Shown in pieces: positions 12,576 through 23,762 of a stretch of 64,000 bases of DNA. The stretch is taken from NCBI GenBank assembly GCA_022702545.1, contig JAHRBC010000001.1, forward strand, positions 1,736,001 through 1,800,000, read 5' to 3'. Within the stretch, counting starts at the first letter, position 1. Each line of letters begins with the position of its first letter. The notes under the pieces were generated by a model that worked only from the letters and a program-made list of their open reading frames with translations, did no database searches and was not told the DNA's origin. A program made the translations under genes and the position numbers. This stretch comes from Phycomyces nitens (taxonomy: Eukaryota; Mucoromycota; Mucoromycetes; Mucorales; Phycomycetaceae).

Positions 12576-13996
12576 ATGGATCATATTGTTGTCATGGCTA
12601 CCTCTCCACCGATCGCTTTAACTCCAGCCGAAGAAGACCTTGCGTGGACCAAACTTGGGCCACTTGATCTGGCCAAGACCGCCGAAGGAGAGTGTCACGG
12701 GATCTTACCAATAGGAGGAAGCCTACCAGTAGACGACTTGACCTCTTCTATTTCTTCGTGCACGTCAGATCCTGTTCTGCGGTGGATTATGTCCTTTCCA
12801 CTCGGTCTACCCCTTATGAAAGACGACGTTTTCTTTGCTCCACCCCACACCTTCAACATCCATGATGCGGACGACGCCATATCTCTGTCTTCCTCCGACT
12901 CAGACTCCCACAAATCACCCTCTCCTGACTTGTCTCCTCTTACATCTCCGTCGAGCTTCTTGTACCACGAACCCTTGTTTGACGGCATTGAAGACCTGCT
13001 GAGCCGCAAGCGTTATGAAGAAGAACCAACCTCAAAGCCACCTAGACAAGGTCGTTGTCGTCGGGTCAGCACCCAATCAATCGATCTCGACTGGCTTGCA
13101 CTTTTGCATGATTTTCACGAAGACGAAGATGAAGACGATATGCCTTTTAACCACAAGAGCGTAGAACAAAAGATGCATAATCTTCAGCTGTCTGACTCTG
13201 ACGACGAGGGCGAAGAGAGCGACTACTGTCTCAAGGCACAGTCTCCTCAGCGACGACGAAAGCGTGCTCGGACAGGCTCATTTGCACCACGCTATCGAAA
13301 GTATCAGAAGCAAAAGAAGGATCGGGTGGGCAGTGAAGAGCCAGTAGAACCCTTGGTGATTGACCAAGAAAAGACCTTGTTCGAACAACTGACGGCCGCC
13401 AATATTGATTGGTGTCGCTACTGTGGCACAACCGAAGGTGTGAACTGGCGTCCTGGACCATGGGGCAAGCGCACACTCTGCAAGTAAGTTTTTTCTTTTT
13501 CTTGTTAATCTATTATGATCTTGCATTTGACCAACTTTATATTGTCTACTAGTAAACATGGATGTGACTACAAGGGATATGGTCTTGCCAGCCGACTTCC
13601 TCGTCTTGATCTCTCTGCATTTTCAAATGAGACCCTCCAGGACAGGACCCGCCCAATTGTCCAGCAATTCTGCACTGCCTGTCAGAACCCTACCCAAACC
13701 CACAATTTACTTGTACCATGTGAAGGTGGTTGTTCAAGGGCTTATCACCTCACATGTCACCCTCTTATCACACCCTCTGGTTGGTATTGCAGTGATGTCT
13801 GTAAAGACAATCGACGACGCAACAAAGTTGGTAAGTCAAGTCTATAGCTTTTTTCTTTCTTTTTGATTGTCTGTTTCTTATTAACTTTATTACAGTTGTC
13901 GACCTGCCACGGAAACATCTACCACTCATGCGACTACAAAAGCAACCTCTTGAAAAGACACTTTTTGACCAAGATGAGCCAGCGTCACCTTTATAA
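12576..13996 (+). CDS. nuclear protein with GATA-like zinc finger and PHD finger
   Basis: Three exons (12576-13483, 13553-13830, 13896-13996) give 428 aa. Residues 1-280 are acidic and low-complexity with Ser/Asp tracts, and basic stretches around QRRRKRARTG may be a nuclear signal. At about 290-320 a GATA-like finger reads WCRYCGTTEGVNWRPGPWG, then TLCNKHGCDYKGYG. The fourth ligand of a standard GATA finger (CNAC) is replaced by His (CNKH). About 40 residues later a PHD finger follows: CTACQ, LVPCEGGC, YHLTCH, GWYCSDVC (Cys4-His-Cys3). The role is probably in chromatin or transcription through histone-tail reading; no specific function is known to me. A second in-frame ATG at 12594 is an alternative start. 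The finger is split by intron 1 inside CN. Confidence 0.82.
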
Positions 13997-14451
13997 TGTG
14001 TGCTAAATCAAACAAAAACAAAAAAACCCTCCTCCCCCTCCATATATTCTCTCTCTCTTGTCTGTTTTATTCGACCATTCATTAACTTTCATACCAATCA
14101 TACGTACAAATGCATTATCTAAATATCTCTTACACTCTACATACAACCCCCTCCCATCTACCTCATCTGTTTCATCCAATCAATAACATGCATACACATT
14201 TATAAATATATACATATAAATACATATATATACATATACATATACATATATATATATAATATTATTATTATTATATAGAGATTGTCTCTGCTTGGCGGCA
14301 TTTGAAATTGTATACGATCAACTTGTTGTTTGCGCTTAAAAAATATCTATATTTTCAGACTTGTTCAGAACATTTTCATCCAACAATGTGTAAGGATCTA
14401 CTTGCTCCGTACAATCATCATGGCTCATCATAACCCCTAGCAAACCGTACA
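13997..14451. other. intergenic with TA microsatellite
   Basis: This is 455 bp between the GATA/PHD gene and PRP38. CT-rich sequence sits at the start. An alternating TA/CATA microsatellite lies at about 14203-14275, and the rest should hold the PRP38 promoter. No coding signal is seen. Confidence 0.55.
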
Positions 14452-15446
14452 ATGAGTGATGCCGTGGCTGTCCACGGTCGAGATCCCCAACACCTCATTG
14501 AAAAGATTATCCGCGAACGCATCTACGATTCCCTCTATTGGAAAGAACATTGCTTTGGATTGTCTGGTAATACTCGTATATTTGCAAACCCACCTTTTTT
14601 GTTTATCAAACCTAACAAATAAACATCCAAAGCTGCGACATTGATGGACAAGGCTGTTGAACTGACGGCGGTTGGTGGACAGTATGGAAACCAGCAACCG
14701 ACAGAGTTCCTTTGTCTGGTACTCAAGATGCTTCAGCTGCAACCAGAAAAGGAGATTGTGGTTGAGCTGATCAAACAAGAAGGCTTCAAGTAAGCCCCAT
14801 ATAAATGTTTAGAAAGCGTGCCGAATTTGAAATTTTGACGAGTATATAGGTATCTGCGTGCTCTGGGTGTCTTTTATTTGAGACTGGTCGGTCGGTCCAA
14901 GGAGATCTATCAATATTTGGAACCATTGCTGAATGACTATCGAAAATTACGAGTACGCCAAGGAGGTATATATAAAAAGAGAGAGTGGATAATGGGATGG
15001 AAATCTGACCGAGAATATTAAATGGAGAATGTTGACCGTTTTGTATAGATGGATTTATACTTTCGTATATGGATGTGTTTGTGGACCAGTTGTTGAGGGA
15101 AGAACGTGTCTGTGATGTAATCTTGCCACGACTGGTTGCGCGTCATATTCTAGAAGAGAATGATGAGCTAGATGTGCGTGTGAGTGCATTGGAAGACGAT
15201 CTTGAAGATAAAGAGGAACAAGAGCGTAGTCCAGGACGTAGGAGTCGCAGTACAAGCAGAAGCAGAAGCCGGAGCCGAGGCCGGAGCCGAAGCAGAAGTA
15301 GAAGCAGAGGCAGAGGCCGAAGCAGAGACAGTAGCAATAGAACTGATTCGAGTCGTAGTCGCAGCAGCACCCCTGTACGAAGACGACAATACAGATCACC
15401 CAGCCGCAGCAGTAGTAGTAGCCGTAGCCGTAGCCGTAGCCGCTAA
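14452..15446 (+). CDS. PRP38: pre-mRNA-splicing factor Prp38
   Basis: This U4/U6.U5 tri-snRNP / B-complex component is needed for spliceosome activation in the nucleus. Five exons (14452-14566, 14633-14789, 14850-14965, 15049-15446) plus phase checks give 261 aa; the last listed exon holds the whole tail. The core has HLIEKIIRERIYDSLYWKEH, GGQYGNQQPTEFLCLVLKML, FKYLRALGVFYLRL and FVDQLLREERVCDVILPRL, all typical. Residues after about 190 form an acidic linker, then a long Arg-Ser repeat tail of alternating RS/SR, as in animal and plant Prp38 but unlike the short yeast protein. Convergent with bleomycin hydrolase, with only 141 bp between stop codons. Identity is secure. The exon count written here is four coding blocks by my boundaries. 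Confidence 0.93.
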
Positions 15447-15587
15447 ATATCGCTTTCTGGAAAGCATATGTATAGAAGAAATTGAATGTTGTATAATAAA
15501 CAATACAAAAATATGCACATTGATATTTTATTATTATTTATTATTATTATTTATTTACACCATAATTAAATCAGATATAATATATAG

Positions 15588-17412
15588 TTAGGCCAAGGCG
15601 CCCATAGGGTCATAGGCAGGAAGTACGGATGGCTCGGTGTCAAGGATAGCAACAAGGTCCTTGGAAACAGCGCTCTTCTCCAACACAACCTGGTAAAGCT
15701 TATATTTAATGTTCTGTGTTCTACTAGAACGATGATTTTCTGCGTCTTACCTGATAGACAAATTCAGAGAACCATGTGTCGGTCATGATCCAGTAGCCCT
15801 TGTCACCCGTATCAGGGCCCCTTTTTTTAAGAAAGGGAAAAAAAAGTGTTACAGACTGTTTTGGCCATGTTCGTCATAACTTACCATGAGTTCTCTACTC
15901 TCCAGCGAATAGGCTGGCCATCCTTGTCCAAGTGGACACCCGTAAACACCATGGCATGTGTCATCATGCTCTCGCCATAGAGCAAGCGCTGTTCCTTGGT
16001 CAGTCCAAACGAGAGATTAAAGGCAGTGCTATAGTCGTAGATCTTGTCATCCATGGTGGCATACTTGGAGCTGCTGAATTGGCCTAGGAGGAGTGGGAGG
16101 GGAAGTTTTTAGAATAGATTGGATTGATTGGATTGAATAATCAAATGAATATACAACTTACCAACGTCACAGCCAAACCAGACTGGCTTGCCTGACCTGA
16201 GAACCTCTGCGGCAAGACGTTTCATGTTTCTGACCGTGGTGTTGACGTATCGGATCGGCTGACCACCGACCACATTACCAAGACGTGCAACGGTATACAG
16301 ACGAGAGTAGGTATTGCGGGGGTCATTGATCAATGACATGGTCTCACCAATCTAATAACACCTTGAGTCAATTGCAAAGATAAAGGGCCAGCAAATTGAC
16401 TTACGGGATAAGCAACGACCTCCTTGAAAAATGTCTTTGGGGTCAATCCTGACAGGGACACAACCTTGCCTTCCTTATCATTGATCTCCCAATCAAACTT
16501 GGATGGGGGCTCGCCAAGGAAGATAACAAGGATACGGTAGATGTCCTGCATCATCTCTTCCTTGATTACTCTGACAATGCTGGCAGACACACCAGTCTGA
16601 AGAGCCTCACGGATCTGGACTGCATATTCTCTCAGCTTGACCTGGACAAGCCAGTTGAGGCGAGAAGATGAAGACGATGCAAAGGTCTCTGGATAGACTG
16701 ACTTTGGAGCAACACCGTACTTTTGGACAATGTTGACCAGCATATCCCACTGACCACCATCATTGACAGGGGTCTGGAGAAGGTACTGGACAACACGGTC
16801 ATCAATGTCAGTCTCAGCCAATTCAATCATCTGCTCCAAGAACCAATTGGCCTTTTCAAGTTTGTCTAGAGACGCGTAAAATAAGCCATTTATTTGTATT
16901 GATCAAATCAACGTACCATAAAAGAACAAGAAGTTCTGGGACAGCTCAAAGTCATCATTGAGTTTGTACTTCTTGATGACAGCCAGACGCATGACATTGG
17001 TACCTATAACAACAGTCTTTAGATATCATAAACACAAGCGATATTACTTACCAGCAAATAACCAGCATCTGCCTGATGACTTTTGGTTTGTAATCTGAGC
17101 CTCAGAAGGCACCTTTACGTTGAAGACGTGGTTATCTTTGAGGACAGCACGGTGGTTGTAGATGACGTCTCTGTAGTCGTTGTTGACTACGGCGTTGAGG
17201 GCAAACTGGTTCTTACGATCACTCCAAAAGTGATTAGAATACTTTTCCAGACTGCGGCTTGTCAGGCTCTCGGATCCAAGGGTGGATGAACCAAGGGTGG
17301 ACGAATCAAGGTTCAGGTTGGCCATCTTATCGGCCAGCGAAGATGAAGAGCAGGAAGAGGCAGATGGATGCTTTTCATCGTACTCGAGTTCTTTGGAAGG
17401 CTGGGATCCCAT
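15588..17412 (-). CDS. LAP3: bleomycin hydrolase-type cysteine aminopeptidase (C1B)
   Basis: This is a cytosolic homohexameric papain-like aminopeptidase that hydrolyses bleomycin and homocysteine thiolactone. Seven exons (17052-17412, 16917-17003, 16405-16865, 16162-16351, 15885-16083, 15751-15820, 15588-15689) sum to 489 aa. The active-site Cys is in SSGRCWLFAG, the His in MMTHAMVFTG and the Asn in RVENSWG. The first 50 residues are Ser-rich with a near-repeat SSTLG. MGSQPSKE at the N-terminus starts with a Gly-Ser context that might allow N-myristoylation (weak). The C-terminus ends in MGALA. In the yeast enzyme the C-terminal arm enters the active site and is trimmed, so a terminal Ala fits the family. 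Identification is secure. Confidence 0.93.
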
Positions 17413-17666
17413 GGTGAAAGATAAGGAAAAGAAGTGTGTGTGAGAGCGTGTGTGTGGATTTGAAAATTGGGATGGACGCGTTGCTTTATAGAGACTGGTG
17501 AATCTAGGTCAGGCGACCATAAATTATAAAGAAAGGGAAGTTTTGTCTTAATTTGTAAAGGGGTTTCAAACCAAGCAAAATTTACTCATTGGTGTTTATT
17601 TCATTTCATCATTTTTAACTATTAAAAGGCCTCCGTTGGTTCGGAGATTCTGCCAAATGTAAATCT

Positions 17667-18484
17667 TTAATGGAAGCAACAAAATGATAAGGAAAACAAG
17701 CGAGACAAAGAGAATCCAGGGTCTGGCTGGTATTGCTGATATCCCTGCTGGTAACTAGGACTATAACGGGGATTATGCTCAAGTGATTCGGCAAGGAAGG
17801 AAGGGGCAGGAGAGAACAAGAACTGAGGGCGATAGGATGTTGGTGAATGATCTAGGCTACTATCAGTGCTCTGGCAATCACTGTCCTGACCAGCACCATT
17901 ATTATTGTTATCATCATTGTCTTCGTCTTCGTCTACTTCGGAACGGCACGATACGGGTGTAAATCCTCGTTCACGAAGAAGTTCATGAGTCCACATTAAA
18001 TATAGACCCTCGTCATTATCATCTGGCCCAACTGTGGTAGTAAAGCTAGATGGCCGTCCGAGATTCAGATGGCTCTCATGGGCACCATAGGCACCATAGG
18101 CACCATAGGCACCATAGGCATGGTCAGTATCTACATCGATCCAGAGGGCAGTTAATATAGAGAGACCTGAATGGATGTGCATTTCTGCGCTCCAATACAA
18201 AAAGATGCAGGGGAAAGTAGATGGGATGTATTATTACCAAGGTACGGTGGAGTGGACAATACAGAGCCATAGTGGGCATTGATCTTGTTTGAAGATTCTA
18301 TTGTGGGTGAGTGCTGGTAGCATTGGATGTTATTTACCTCTTGGACTGGATATACTCATCGAGGAAGATGTGGGTGTTGATATGCCATTGATTGACTGGG
18401 ATGTTTAGGGTAAGACAGATGGATCAAATAGTTGTAGAAATAACTTGCCTTGTAATTGTTGGCAATAGGCATGGAAGGGGTCAT
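17667..18484 (-). CDS. hypothetical acidic protein with AYG repeats
   Basis: I do not recognise a named family. Four exons (18449-18484, a 58-bp exon and a 60-bp exon between about 18213 and 18407, and 17667-18184) join in phase to about 223 aa. The first intron has a GC donor (AAG then GCAAGT). The N-terminus is rich in Ser/Thr/Pro/Asn. Residues about 75-90 are a tandem AYG repeat encoded by a 9-bp unit. After it comes the best-ordered block, DEGLYLMWTHELLRERGFTP, which looks conserved in character, then a strongly acidic run (DEDEDNDDNNNN) and a Tyr/Gln/Pro-rich tail. There is no TM segment or signal peptide. It might be a regulatory or scaffold protein, but nothing in the sequence fixes that. 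Confidence 0.55.
18080..18121. repeat. 9-bp tandem repeat in the AYG coding region
   Basis: Four uninterrupted copies of GCACCATAG, in the minus-strand gene at 17667-18484. They encode AYG repeats. Confidence 0.9.
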
Positions 18485-19186
18485 TTTGAAGAAAGAAAGT
18501 AGAAAAGATTAATAATATTCTGCCGTGTCTCTGCCCCCCTCCCTTTACATCCTTCCCCTTCTTTTTATCTCTTGTAGAACACAGTCCCATTAGACTTGTC
18601 TTGTATTATTAAAAGAAAAAAACAACTTTATATTAAATCTCTTGTCAAATTGGAATCTAGTCTGGACATACGTTATAATCTTCAATCGAATTAAAGACAA
18701 CTGGCCCAACTAGACCTGAAAAATGTCTTGGCTGGCTATCGGCCTTCATCTCAATCAAACAAATGCTTCTTGGATATTTGGTCCATCAGTCTAATATTAT
18801 CAAAGAACAGTTGGCATTGGATCACCTGTCTCGGCATTTGACCTTTATTGAATGCATGTTCCAAATGATAGGCTCACATCTATGCTTCTCCCGATGTCCA
18901 AAGAGACCTCAGCACTATCATCTGCCAAGGTCTATACTTATCACAACCCCCATTGACCGATAGCAGTAATTTCATTGCACATAATTTTGTATTCATTATT
19001 TCTGGCTCGCATTGTCAGCTTCCTGATCCACAGCTTCTTTAATGTCCACACACACACATATATATATATACAGACACACAGACACACAGACACACAAAAA
19101 TATATACATAGATCAATTCCACTCTAATTGCTTTTCTTGTTTGTTTGTATTTTTTTATGTATAAGTTGTGTTGTTGTTGTTTTTTT
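18485..19186. other. intergenic, no supported gene
   Basis: This is 700 bp between the orphan acidic protein and bL32m, both on the minus strand. ACAC repeats lie at about 19046-19097. A 66-codon open frame near 18763 on the plus strand has no recognisable features and no splice partner. Nothing else is seen. Confidence 0.5.
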
Positions 19187-19564
19187 TTATGCCTGGGCAA
19201 GTGTCTCCTTGGCCTTTTGCTTGATATCGCCGTAACAGTGCTTGCAGAGATGGTGAAGAAGCTTGCTGTTGCCGCATGCAGGGCACCCAACCACATTTTC
19301 CTTTGTAGGTAGGCCTTTGTTGGAGGCTCTCATGCGCTTCTTTGAGTGAGATGTCTTCTTCTTGGGTGCAGCCCACAAGAAAGGCTCCAGCCACACTGGT
19401 ACTTGGAATGTTGAGCGTGTTACATTCTCTCCGGATGAACCAATCGACAGCGCGCCAAAGCGTACCGTCTGGATCTGGGTCCACTGACGAGTAAGGGCAA
19501 ATGGCCTGGCGATGATGGACATTTGGGTAAAAGATGCTGCCAAAGTGTTGTTGACCAAAGCCAC
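19187..19564 (-). CDS. MRPL32: mitochondrial large-subunit ribosomal protein bL32m
   Basis: This is a component of the mitochondrial 54S ribosomal subunit. It is a single exon of 125 aa. Residues 1-65 are a basic, Thr/Ser-containing presequence region; in yeast the precursor is matured by the m-AAA protease. The mature part begins near AAPKKKTSHSKKRMR, the classic L32 start, followed by ASNKGLP and the zinc motif CPACG...HHLCKHCYGD. The ATG at 19564 is preferred because it gives a presequence of normal length. A longer overlapping open frame extends to 19637 but is in another frame. It is divergent from eIF2B delta, with only 185 bp between start codons. Confidence 0.93.
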   Translation of the reverse strand: MALVNNTLAASFTQMSIIARPFALTRQWTQIQTVRFGALSIGSSGENVTRSTFQVPVWLEPFLWAAPKKKTSHSKKRMRASNKGLPTKENVVGCPACGNSKLLHHLCKHCYGDIKQKAKETLAQA

Positions 19565-19749
19565 CTTGAGCCCTTTGTTCCCCCCCTAACCCTTGCGCAC
19601 CAAAAAATGTCCTGGAATCAAAGTCACAGTGCACCATTTTGCTTCTTTTTTTGCTTTTTTTTGGGAGCTGTCAATCCCGACCTGTAGTCTATATTTTTTT
19701 TGCTCTCCTTCTCTTTCTCTTTTTGTATCATATATATACACTGCTTAAT
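19565..19749. promoter_or_regulatory. short bidirectional promoter between bL32m and eIF2B delta
   Basis: 185 bp separate the two start codons. The segment has T-rich tracts on the plus strand (about 19637-19724) and must contain both 5' leaders. No factor site is assigned. Confidence 0.45.
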
Positions 19750-21679
19750 ATGAGCAAAAAAGAAGCTTCAGTCTCGGTTGGGGAACCAGCAACAATCCGA
19801 TCCAACGTAATGTAAATTGAGTCTATCTTGTCATTGACATTTACTCGACTTGAACATGTATATAAAAAAGGACTTTATTTTATATCCTTGCATATATACA
19901 TATACATACATGCATATATATATATACATACATGCATATATATATATATATATTTAGCCCACCAACTCTAATCGACCTTTAATGTCCATGGTAAATATAG
20001 CCACTGTCCATTCCCAACAAGGTCACCCAAAAGGTGGCTGCTGGATCACCAAACATTGGCCAACCAATGAACTCATCGTACGAAAACCAATGGATGCTTT
20101 CGGAAGAACATCGTGTTCCTGCACGTAAACAGTTTGAAGAACCCAAAGAAGATGCTGCTAAACCAAAGGACCTTTCCAAGAAACCAAAAGAATCGCTCGA
20201 AGCACCTAGAAAGTCTCAGAAAGACATGACCAAGGCCGAACGTCGATTGATGCAGGAACAGCAGCGTATGGAGAAGCAGCAAAGGCTCAATGCCGGTCTG
20301 CCAAAATCTGCCAAAAAGGCAGCCGAAATAGAACCCAAGAAACCTGTGGCTCCTGCTGCAGTCCAGGAAGATAAGACCAAAAAGACCCAAAAGACCCAAA
20401 AGATCCAAGAGAACGATGTTCCCTGGTTGCTCCATCTCGATACACCCAAACGCCCAGACAGCAGCACACTCGACCTTCATCCTGCCGTCTTGACCCTAGG
20501 ATTGTACTTTTCTGAATTCAAGATTGTTGGCTCCAATGCACGCTGTGTGGCCATGCTAGAGACATTCTCAAAGGCAAGTAGTTTGACTAGTAAAAAGCAT
20601 GTTGCTCATGTTGCTCATGTCGTCAATCTTGCAGGTTATTGAAGAACACAGACCTCCATCAGATGCCACATTTTCTCGTCACATTCAAAAGCACCTGGAT
20701 CCTCAGATTGCATATCTCTTGAGCACACGCCCCATGTCTCTCAGTATGCGTGAATGTATCCGGTGGTTGAAGAAGGAGATGTCGGATATCGTTGAAGAAG
20801 ACCCCCCTCTTTCTGATGACGATGTAAGCAAACAAGAAAGAATGCCCTGAAAGACATTGATTAACCAAAACCTTGGAAAAATATCCAGGCCAGACATAGA
20901 CTTATGGATCGTATTGAGCACTTTATCCGCGAGAGAATCACGATGGCTGATCGTCTGATTGTGCAATATGGTCTGCAAAAGATCCAGGATGGTGAGGTGA
21001 TCTTGACCTATGGAAAGTCTTCTGTAGTAGAGAGTTTGTTGCTGGAAGCAAAGAAAAAGGGAATTGAATTCAAGGTGATTGTGGTGGATAGTCGACCTCT
21101 ATTTGAGGGCAAGCATCTCACTCGTCGCTTGGTGGCGGCAGGGATTGATTGCTCATATCACTTGTTGTCGAGTGTGTATGTTGCCCTGAGATCGGTTACA
21201 AAGGTGCTGATGGGTGCACATGCCTTGTTGAACAACGGTGCAGTCTATTCGCGTATTGGCAGTGCAATGGTTGCAATGGCTGCTAGTGATAAACAAATAC
21301 CAGTTATGATCTGTTGCGAAACCTACAAGTTTGTCAATCGCACACAGGTCGATTCTTTTGTTATGAATGAGATTGGAAACCCTGATGCTCTTGTCAACAC
21401 AAAGCCAATCTACAATGCAAACCATCTTGACCAGCCTAGCTCAGACACTTCTGTCCTTACCTCATGGCGAGAACAGCCCAACCTAAGATTACTCAATCTC
21501 TTGTATGATGTCACACCCTCAAAGTACATTACGCTTGTTGTAACTGAAGTAGGCTTGATTCCCTGCACATCTGCACCTGTCATTTGGCGTGAATACAAGT
21601 AAGTCGTTGTATGCAATCCTAAAGACCAGCAAACTAATGTTTTGTCTTTAAAAGCGAGGAGTTTGGCAAGAGAGAATAA
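19750..21679 (+). CDS. GCD2: translation initiation factor eIF2B subunit delta
   Basis: This regulatory subunit of the eIF2 guanine-nucleotide exchange factor senses phosphorylated eIF2 alpha. Five exons (19750-19806, 20001-20573, 20635-20823, 20889-21598, 21655-21679) give 517 aa. The N-terminal third is basic and low-complexity with the family marker MTKAERRLMQEQQR. The C-terminal Rossmann-like domain shows DGEVILTYGKSSVV, FKVIVVDSRPLFEG, GAHALLNNGAVYSRIGSAMVA, PVMICCETYKF and YNANHLDQ-type regions ending in TEVGLIPCTSAPVIWREY. The upstream ATG at 19750 gives the only good first exon, because the open frame around 20034 has no ATG. The intron 2 donor is GC (AAG then GCAAGT). The exon 2 acceptor could instead be at 20021, which is also in phase. 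Confidence 0.92.
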
Positions 21680-21830
21680 GCTCTAATAGAATAAATACTC
21701 AGAAATAAACAAATCAAAAGAAAAAAGAAGCACGACTACAACACATATCTAGACAACAAAAAAGACTGTATATACATTTATCATATTAATATAAAACAAA
21801 GCCACAGAATAGAAAATGTATAATTATAAA

Positions 21831-22934
21831 CTACTGCTTGTCAGCCGAATAAACTAGGCCAATTTCCTTGCGCCATTGATCCATGGAGCGTACTTGGCCA
21901 AGAGAATCTTCCCAAGACATGTATTCGCATTGCTTCTTGCCAGAAAGAACGGCCTTTGCTACAGCCTCTGCTTCAAAAGTAAAGAGATTTGTCTGGTCGA
22001 GAACAATGGGTGTAATCACAGCAGGCTTGCCGTGTTCGGCTACCTCAATCTGAGTAGGGCCCAATACAGCCAGGTCAGGGCGCCACAGGTTTGGTACGCG
22101 CAATGTGCCCTTTGTTCCCACTACTTCGACACTGCAGTCTGCATCGGCAAACACGCCTACAAACAACTGGGCACCAACCTTGTTCTCAAATCCAACTGAA
22201 GCCATGGCCCATTCATCGACCTGAGTATCGGCCTGGACATTTCCAACACCCTTGAGAACTGTGGGGTGGAGAGGAGGAGAGCCTTGAGCAGCACCGGCAA
22301 TCAAGCGGGCCCAGGAAAGAGGGTCTAGAGAGATGATGATTGATAAGGAATTGCCCTTTTTTTAAAATATTAGGATCATGTACTTACATCCACCAATGTC
22401 CATAAGGGCACCGCCGCCAAGCTCATTACGCCAGAGACGGGATGAGGGTCCAAGCGAATATCCCTCGAAAGAGAAACTGGCCTTGATAAGCTTAACTTGG
22501 CCAACCACACCTTGTTTGATCATCTCGGCTGCCTTGATGGTCTGGGGATGGCAGCGGTACATGTAGGCCTCCATCAAAAACACGTCGTTCTCCTTGGCAG
22601 CATCAAGGATCAATTGGACTTCCCGTTCATTCATGGCCATTGGCTTCTCAACAAGCATGTGCTTCTTGGCCTTGGCAGTCCTGATGGCTAGCTCACAGTG
22701 CTGGGGATGGGGAGTGGCAATATAGACAATGTCAACATTGGGGTCGGCCAGCAGGGCATCATAGGTGCCATAACAAGCATCCTGGGGGACTCCAAAGGGC
22801 TTTCCAAATGCCTGGGCCGAGGCATCAGATCTGCTGCCAATTGCGACAAGGACATTGAGAGGAGACTGCTTGAGCCCATTGGCAAATGTGGTGGCGATAT
22901 TTCCTGTACCAAGGATACCCCAGCGAAGAGACAT
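21831..22934 (-). CDS. Gfo/Idh/MocA-family oxidoreductase (dihydrodiol / xylose dehydrogenase-like)
   Basis: This is an NAD(P)-dependent dehydrogenase of sugars or related diols. Two exons (22388-22934, 21831-22324) give 346 aa, the usual family length. The Rossmann fold starts at residue 4 with WGILGTGNIATTFANGL. The catalytic-lysine motif is VEKPMAMN. Further family features are NVDIVYIATPHPQHCELA and LFLMEAYMYRCHP-type DVFLMEAYMYRCHP, then the C-terminal beta-sheet domain with ELGGGALMDIGGYPLSWARL. The closest functional groups I know are mammalian dimeric dihydrodiol dehydrogenase and fungal D-xylose dehydrogenases; the substrate cannot be fixed. There is no targeting signal, so it is probably cytosolic. 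It is convergent with eIF2B delta, 151 bp between stops. Confidence 0.9.
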
Positions 22935-23439
22935 TGTGATGATTGAATAGAAAAGAGGGAATAATTACGATTGAACGGGATATTTTATAAGTCGGGGCGG
23001 GTGTTGTAATACTTTTTTTTTAAAAAGAGAGAGAACCTGGGAAGATTACATCAGCTTCCCCAGGGCCCGCTGTACCACATACATAACAAAAAGGGTGCAA
23101 AGATAAATAAGCCTTTATATATATATATATATTTCAAGATATCGTTGATGATTGAAATAAAGCAAAGCTGCCCAAGGTTATTTTGTAGCCACTGGTTGTA
23201 GATGGTTTGTTGTGTTTAGTGGGCTCTGGTACAATGTGTAGGATACTGAATAGTGGACCTTGTGAGATGACTAGAGTAGAGATGCCATGAATCCAATGTA
23301 GACCAGAGTTGTTCATAAAGGTTTTTTATTCATGATTGATGTTTGTCTAGAAGCTGCCTTTAAGCACTATTTGGTGCTTTTGTAGTGTTTAAGATATAAA
23401 CCCACAAGTTGACCTTAAATACAATAATTGGTATTTAAA
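22935..23439. other. intergenic, no gene seen
   Basis: This is AT-rich sequence upstream of the oxidoreductase start, with a short TA repeat at about 23117-23132. Nothing coding is apparent. The segment 23390-23440 contains a TATAAA-like stretch just before the GC-richer region described next. Confidence 0.45.
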
Positions 23440-23762
23440 AGTCCCAACTGGACTACATTATTAGTGACCGGATAGCTCGTCTATCTGTAAGCCAACGGCG
23501 GTCTATAAAGGGATGAATTCGTATATGAGTGGAATTAACGGTGTCTGGGTTGCTTTGTCGAAGATGGTGTCTTGCAGAGATTGATGTCGGCATTCGTGCC
23601 TTGGCGTAGGCCGAGGTGCGGAGGTTGCTAAGTACTGGGGTACTGCCCGAGGGTAGCAATACAGCAGGGAAAACTCAGAGCATCAGATCAGCTGTAAGGT
23701 GGCACATCGGAGAAGTATTCTTCAGCTACTGCCATTCTGTACGGGAACTCCCCCTTTTGCAT
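23440..23762 (+). ncRNA. candidate structured non-coding RNA, family unknown
   Basis: This block is about 320 bp and clearly richer in G+C than its surroundings. It has no protein-like reading frame. Visible hairpins are an 11-pair stem 23595-23605 with 23610-23620 closing a GTAG tetraloop, nested arms TTGCTA/TAGCAA (23625-23630 with 23654-23659) around AGTAC/GTACT, and ACAGC/GCTGT (23661-23665 with 23691-23695). Four T at 23755-23758 and a nine-T run at 23762-23770 could terminate RNA polymerase III. A TATAAA-like stretch lies about 50 bp upstream. GNAR-type loops occur in SRP RNA helix 6, but I could not match the SRP helix 8 core, nor RNase P or MRP motifs. It could equally be a chance GC-rich spacer. 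Confidence 0.25.

Noticed and set aside
12695..13009. Antisense ORF in the GATA/PHD gene
   Set aside because: Mirror of the Ser/Asp-rich coding sequence.
18763..18963. 66-codon plus-strand ORF between the orphan gene and bL32m
   Set aside because: No domain, no conserved composition and no splice partner; it lies in spacer.
19155..19637. Longer overlapping ORF as the bL32m protein
   Set aside because: Frame lacks the KKKTSHSKKR and CPACG motifs, which are in the 19187-19564 frame.
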